Source of the DNA: Pristionchus mayeri
Lineage: Eukaryota; Nematoda; Chromadorea; Rhabditida; Neodiplogasteridae
Assembly (NCBI GenBank): GCA_036245805.1
Contig: BTRK01000006.1
Span: 4,381,613-4,445,612 of the forward strand
Reading direction: 5' to 3'
DNA: 64,000 nt
The notes under the pieces were generated by a model. That model was not told the DNA's origin and ran no database searches. It saw nothing but the letters and a program-made list of their open reading frames with translations. Positions 60,057 through 64,000 of the stretch are shown here, one piece after another; the stretch's first letter is position 1; the number at the start of each line of letters is the position of its first letter. The translations under genes were made by a program, and so were the position numbers.

Positions 60057-63000
60057 CTACTCCTCCTCCTCGTCGCTCTCGGCAACGGCGGCAGCAGCAG
60101 CGGCTCCTCGGGGAGCAGCCCTCCTGCCTCGCTTCGCCGGAGGAGCGGCAGCGGCTTCCTGCAAGGAATTCATCAAGGTTGAGGTACAATTTTCAATTTT
60201 TTCATAACTATCTTTGTCTAGGGATAGCCTCGCAAGAAATAATTTCTTCTTTTTGTTTACTCTCACGCCAGTCAGACGGATGAGAGTGCACACAGAATGA
60301 AGAACGTCATTTCTTTCGAAGTCATCTTTAAGTGCGATGAAAGTCGGAAAGAGGAGGCATTCGAATTTCGAAATGAGTGAGATAAGTTCAATATTTCCCA
60401 CCTCTCCGCTCTCGTGGTCGTCCAGCTCCATCTCGTCCTCATTGTCGTCATCGGAATCGGCGGCCTGTAATTTTTTTTTTAATTTTAAAAATGTATTTTA
60501 TTTATTTAAATTGTTTATTTTAAATTTTTATTCAGTAGACGAGTATGATGATGTCAAAACATTATGCACTATTGTAAAGATTAAATTTCGAGGCCCCTGG
60601 AACGGGCCGCAGCCAATAAGTTGCTCTCGATCTATGACCTCAAATCACTGATAAAAGCAAAACTGGCGCTGAGCTTATCAGCATTCATAAAAAATTGAGT
60701 CGGTCTCGCTACGTCCAAAAGGCCAAATTTCGGGAAATCGTCTACTCGTTTGTCACCACTATGGAATTGCAAAGCGGATAAATCATCAGATCATTATTTT
60801 AAGTCAACTGGGATGAAAAAGATTATTGTGCGCGAAATAGTCAGAGAAGCATTAGCAAAGATGGTTTGACACTGAACATATCGATTCGGCGAAGCACATC
60901 TCGCATCACCCTGGTGCAATAGTTTCCCAATGTGAAACCTAACCTACTGAAATATTTTTCTAAAGTGTGAATGACGGAAAACGCACACCCAATTATAACG
61001 CGATTCTATTGGGGTGACCGGAAAGTTCGTATAATTTTTTGTTTTTATTTTTTATTCAATGCTTTACAATTCTCAGTGACCAATGTATGCCCCCTTCTTT
61101 CTCACTACCTCCCTCCAGCGATTGGGCAGGGTCTCGATTCCTCTCTTCCAGAATGCGGGTTTCTTCGAGACCGCCCAGTTCACGAAAGCCCTCACAACTT
61201 CATCTCGATTCTTGAACTTATTTCCTTTGCAGAAGTCAGAGAGAGAGCGGAAGCAGTGGTAGTCGCATGGGGAGAGATCCGGGGAATACGGTGGATGGGG
61301 AATCCTCTCGATCTTCAGCTCGTCCTTTTTCTTCTGGGTCATCTTCGCTCGATGTGGGCGAGCATTGTCCATCAGAAGAAGAATTTTGCCCTGGTTCAGG
61401 AGTCTGGGACGGACTCTGATCGCGACATCTTCCAGTTGTTCAGAGAAGAGGTCGGCATTGATGCTGGTGCCAGGGGCGAGGATCTCCCAGTAGATGGGAC
61501 CGAGCACTGAGAAGAAGAAGCAGAGGAGTTCCTTCTTTCCGTGCTCTTCCTTCTTCGGGACGGCCGTGGGCTTCTCATCTGCATCCACCCATTGCAGTCT
61601 CCTCACAGGGTTATCGTACGTGATCCACTTCTCATCTGTAGCAATGATGGAATTGACCCATCGAAGATTGGATCTACGATGGAGTAATTCCCGACAGACT
61701 TGAACACGATTTTTCAGCTGTTCGGGGGAGAGGTCATGGGGAATCACTTGTGGGAGTTTCGGCTTCTTCCCAGATCGATGGAGGATATCGGACACCGTTG
61801 ATCTGGGAGTACCAGTATCCTTCTTCAACTCACGCACACTGGCCATGGGCTTGCGCTTCAGTGTGCGGAGAACGAGAGGCTGATCGAGGGAGGGAGGGCG
61901 TCCAGAGCGGGGTTGATCATCGAGACCAAACTCCCCTTTCTTATAGCAGAAGGGTATGGAGGGGGCGTCAGCTCCTTCCGACTGGGCCAGGGCAGAGTGG
62001 GCCTCCTTCCCGGATCGGCCAAGACGGTAGTAATGAAGTAAAACTGCTCGGAGGTAGAGATCCATCACATCACAAGAATCAATGTAGCAACTAGGAGACT
62101 GATTAAATCCTCTCACTACTCAACGTCAGAATGATGCAATACATTGTTGACAAACAGATTGCGCAATCACTGCATTTGATCGCGAACTGATTTTTTTCCG
62201 AAGCATTATACGAACTTTCCGGACACCCCAATACTTTGGTCATTCCCCCTATTCTCAATCAGATATGGAAACCTTTTTATTGTACTCCCGTTTTCCTACC
62301 GTACTCCTACCGTAATCCAACCGTAATCCTACCGTTCTCCTACTGTAATCCCACCGTAATCCTCACCTGTCGCTTCTTCTTTCCTCTCTGGGCGGCGGCG
62401 CGCGTCGGCCGAGGCGTCGAGGCGGCGCCCTTTCCTCTGAACAGTTGATCTTTGATATTTGAATTTATGTTTTATTTTACTTTGCGTGAACTTTTATGTT
62501 ATCCTAGCTATAAAACGGGCAGGTCCCAGTCATACCTACATCTCGAGCATTTCAATCAACGTAATACAGCCTTGCTACCCTCGCACTCTCTAATAATTGG
62601 ATGCACACAGACGTATCCCCTGAGCACTATGATACGCTGCGTCCCCCCTATTCGGTTTGAGAGATGGATATTGGGTGTAGTGATGAAAGGGTGTCGTCAA
62701 GAGGGTGTTGCTAGGCAACCCTCTCGCGATGAGCCGTCAAGGAGCCTTTTCATGAGCAATGGTCTGACTCTCTTCGGTTTACACGCTCTTTCACCGGTCA
62801 GAGAGACGAGAGAGCGTGCAAACTTAAGAGAGTCAGACGATTGATCCTTTTCATCAGCTCCTTCCACTAATATTGCCTTTCCACCTCCCCCCCCCCTAAA
62901 TTCTAAAGGAAGAAATAAATGGGAGATAACCAGACTGCAACAGTACAAAGGTTTATGATAGAACCACATGGTGTCTCACCTTCCCCTGCCCCTTCCTGCT

Positions 63001-64000
63001 CCCTTCTTCTTGCTCTTGTCATAGTCCACACCTCCTATCACTCACTATATCTCACTCCTACCAACCAAATCCGGTACTCTATCGATAACGTTTTCACCTT
63101 AACCAATTCATAGATGTCTTCCCTCTTTCTGCTCACCTTCCCCTTCCCCTTGCTGCTCCCTTCTTCTTGCTCTTGCCATAGTCCTCATCCGAGTCCTCCT
63201 CGGGCGGCTCGTCACTGTCACTGTCCGAGCCTCTCTTCTTCGCCGCCTTGCGACCTGCCGAGATTTTCGATTTATCGATTGATCAGACTTCATGGTAGAT
63301 CGAACTCCTTTCAGGGTCTCTGCGATCTCTTGCAGTGCACCGCAAACGACTAATTGCGAATTTTCTGTGCCAAAAGAGAGAGTGGCCTGAATTTCAATAG
63401 AATACCTCCACGCCCTCGGCCAGCCGGAGCGGTGCCTCCACGGCGCTTCTTGAACAGACCTCCGGGCATCTCGTCGTCGACCTACAGCATAATTATCATA
63501 ATTAAATAAATAATTTATTATACTATTTGTACAAATGGAAATTATCAATAGTGATGTATTTTATTGTGGTTCGAAAACAATCTGAGCAAGTCATGGAATA
63601 AATGGAAACACATCATGCTCTTGAAGCATGAGTGAAACTGAACTCCTCATGTGATTTCACTTAAGATGCCCTTGATTGTTCAGAATATAAGTTTTCCTAT
63701 TGTAAATGAACCTCAACGAGGGCACTCTGATACGCACTTGCTGAAGCGCAACATTGCAGTTACATTGTAAAATACTTTGTCTCTAATTAGCAATTTTCTG
63801 CAATTGCATTGTTCTCGGAATAGAAACGAACCTCTGCGAGGACGCTAGCCGTGTCCGGATTCGCGTAGTCGACGCGTGTGGTCGAGCGACGCGGACGTGC
63901 GGCAGCAACAGACTCTGGCGCGGATGCGGATGCGACGGACGCGGGCTGGAAAGGAAAATAAATATTGTTTAAAAGGGTAAAGGGAGAAGAATTGACCAAT
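60057..64000 (-). CDS. C-terminal part of an unidentified nuclear-type protein
   Basis: Six exons in phase: 63832-63945, 63406-63481, 63137-63254, 62367-62436, 60402-60464, 60057-60158; the 5' part lies beyond the right end. The visible 181 residues are low-complexity: Ala/Ser-rich (PASVASASAPES), RPRRSTTRVDYANPDTASVL, an RG-type stretch (APAGRGRGGRKAAKKR), acidic blocks (SDSDSDEPPEEDSDEDYG; DSDDDNEDEMELDD), Lys/Arg-rich segments and the end AAAAAAVAESDEEEE. Alternating acidic and RG/Lys stretches are typical of chromatin or nucleolar protein tails; an RG-rich tail also occurs in MRE11, but I cannot assign a family. Mariner 2 sits in the intron 60465-62366. Confidence 0.8.
61009..62231 (-). 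mobile_element. mariner element 2, flanked by TA
   Basis: Termini TTGGGGTGACCGGAAAGTTC and a near-complement (GAACTTTCCGGACACCCCAA), flanked by TA at 61007-61008 and 62232-62233. It lies in an intron of the right-hand gene, same strand, and belongs to a different mariner lineage from element 1. Confidence 0.95.
61073..62116 (-). CDS. mariner transposase 2 (DD34D)
   Basis: Uninterrupted frame of 347 codons. By family length the Met at codon 18 (62065) is a more likely start (MDLYLRAVLLHYYRLGRSGK). The N-terminal HTH region ends in the DQPRSGRP linker. Catalytic Asp residues lie in IATDEKWITY, LLMDNARPH and LSPCDYHCF, the last two 34 residues apart (DD34D). WVDADEKPT and [19 protein letters not shown] are family motifs. 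The N-terminal part (ALAQSEGADAPSIPFCYKKG) looks diverged from the usual second helix-turn-helix, so activity is uncertain. Confidence 0.93.
   Translation of the reverse strand: MRGFNQSPSCYIDSCDVMDLYLRAVLLHYYRLGRSGKEAHSALAQSEGADAPSIPFCYKKGEFGLDDQPRSGRPPSLDQPLVLRTLKRKPMASVRELKKDTGTPRSTVSDILHRSGKKPKLPQVIPHDLSPEQLKNRVQVCRELLHRRSNLRWVNSIIATDEKWITYDNPVRRLQWVDADEKPTAVPKKEEHGKKELLCFFFSVLGPIYWEILAPGTSINADLFSEQLEDVAIRVRPRLLNQGKILLLMDNARPHRAKMTQKKKDELKIERIPHPPYSPDLSPCDYHCFRSLSDFCKGNKFKNRDEVVRAFVNWAVSKKPAFWKRGIETLPNRWREVVRKKGAYIGH
62754..62846. repeat. hAT-type MITE with perfect 8-bp TSD
   Basis: GAGCAATGGTCTGACTCTC to GTCAGACGATTGATC, flanked by identical CTTTTCAT at 62746-62753 and 62847-62854. It lies in an intron of the right-hand gene. 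Confidence 0.88.
62980..63028 (-). pseudogene. Duplicated exon fragment of the right-hand gene
   Basis: On the minus strand this reads DYDKSKKKGAGRGRG followed by a GTGAG donor, almost the same as the end of exon 63137-63254 (DYGKSKKKGAARGRGR). It lies in the following intron. No acceptor gives an open phase with the upstream exon, so it is more likely a relic than a live exon. Confidence 0.6.

Overview
The window is nuclear DNA of a nematode. The evidence is spliceosomal genes with many short exons (33 exons averaging 86 bp in one gene), short introns ending TTTCAG, and orthologues of nematode proteins. The very small exons resemble diplogastrid (Pristionchus-like) worms; that placement is an inference. 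About half the window is transposons, fold-back repeats and satellite.

Layout. 1-18849 (minus): most of a peroxidasin, with signal peptide, leucine-rich repeats, two Ig domains and the first part of the haem peroxidase domain; its 3' end lies off the left edge. Its introns hold a decayed CR1-like LINE, an intact-looking mariner, several MITEs and two fold-back elements. 18850-24784: intergenic, with a 1.9 kb fold-back and hAT-type MITEs. 24785-25649 (plus): a small GPI-anchored, cysteine-rich Ly6/three-finger-like protein. 26971-29144 (minus): the 3' part of an LTR retrotransposon in which a CCHC zinc-knuckle ORF follows the integrase C-terminus. 29146-36560: the most striking object, a Mutator-like (MULE) transposon. 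It has a ten-exon FLYWCH + MULE transposase gene flanked by two inverted arrays of one 126-bp satellite unit (8 copies left, nearly 27 right). This layout resembles the Drosophila Foldback/NOF elements. 36561-41933: almost no recognisable gene. 41934-44564 (minus): a complete glb-1 globin orthologue. 46839-54225 (minus): a complete PLD3/PLD4-type phospholipase D. 60057 to the right end (minus): the C-terminal part of an unidentified nuclear-type protein with acidic and RG/basic stretches, carrying a second mariner in an intron.

All exon phases of the peroxidasin (946 codons in the window), globin (155 aa), phospholipase D (476 aa) and Ly6-like protein (121 aa) close exactly, so those models are firm. 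The genes are not an operon and share no pathway: peroxidasin acts in extracellular matrix, PLD3-like in endolysosomes, the globin in the cytosol. What links them is the shared load of non-autonomous elements: long palindromic fold-backs in introns of three genes, hAT-type MITEs with 8-bp target duplications, and short motifs (TACGGTA, GATCTTTGATC) that recur beside splice sites.
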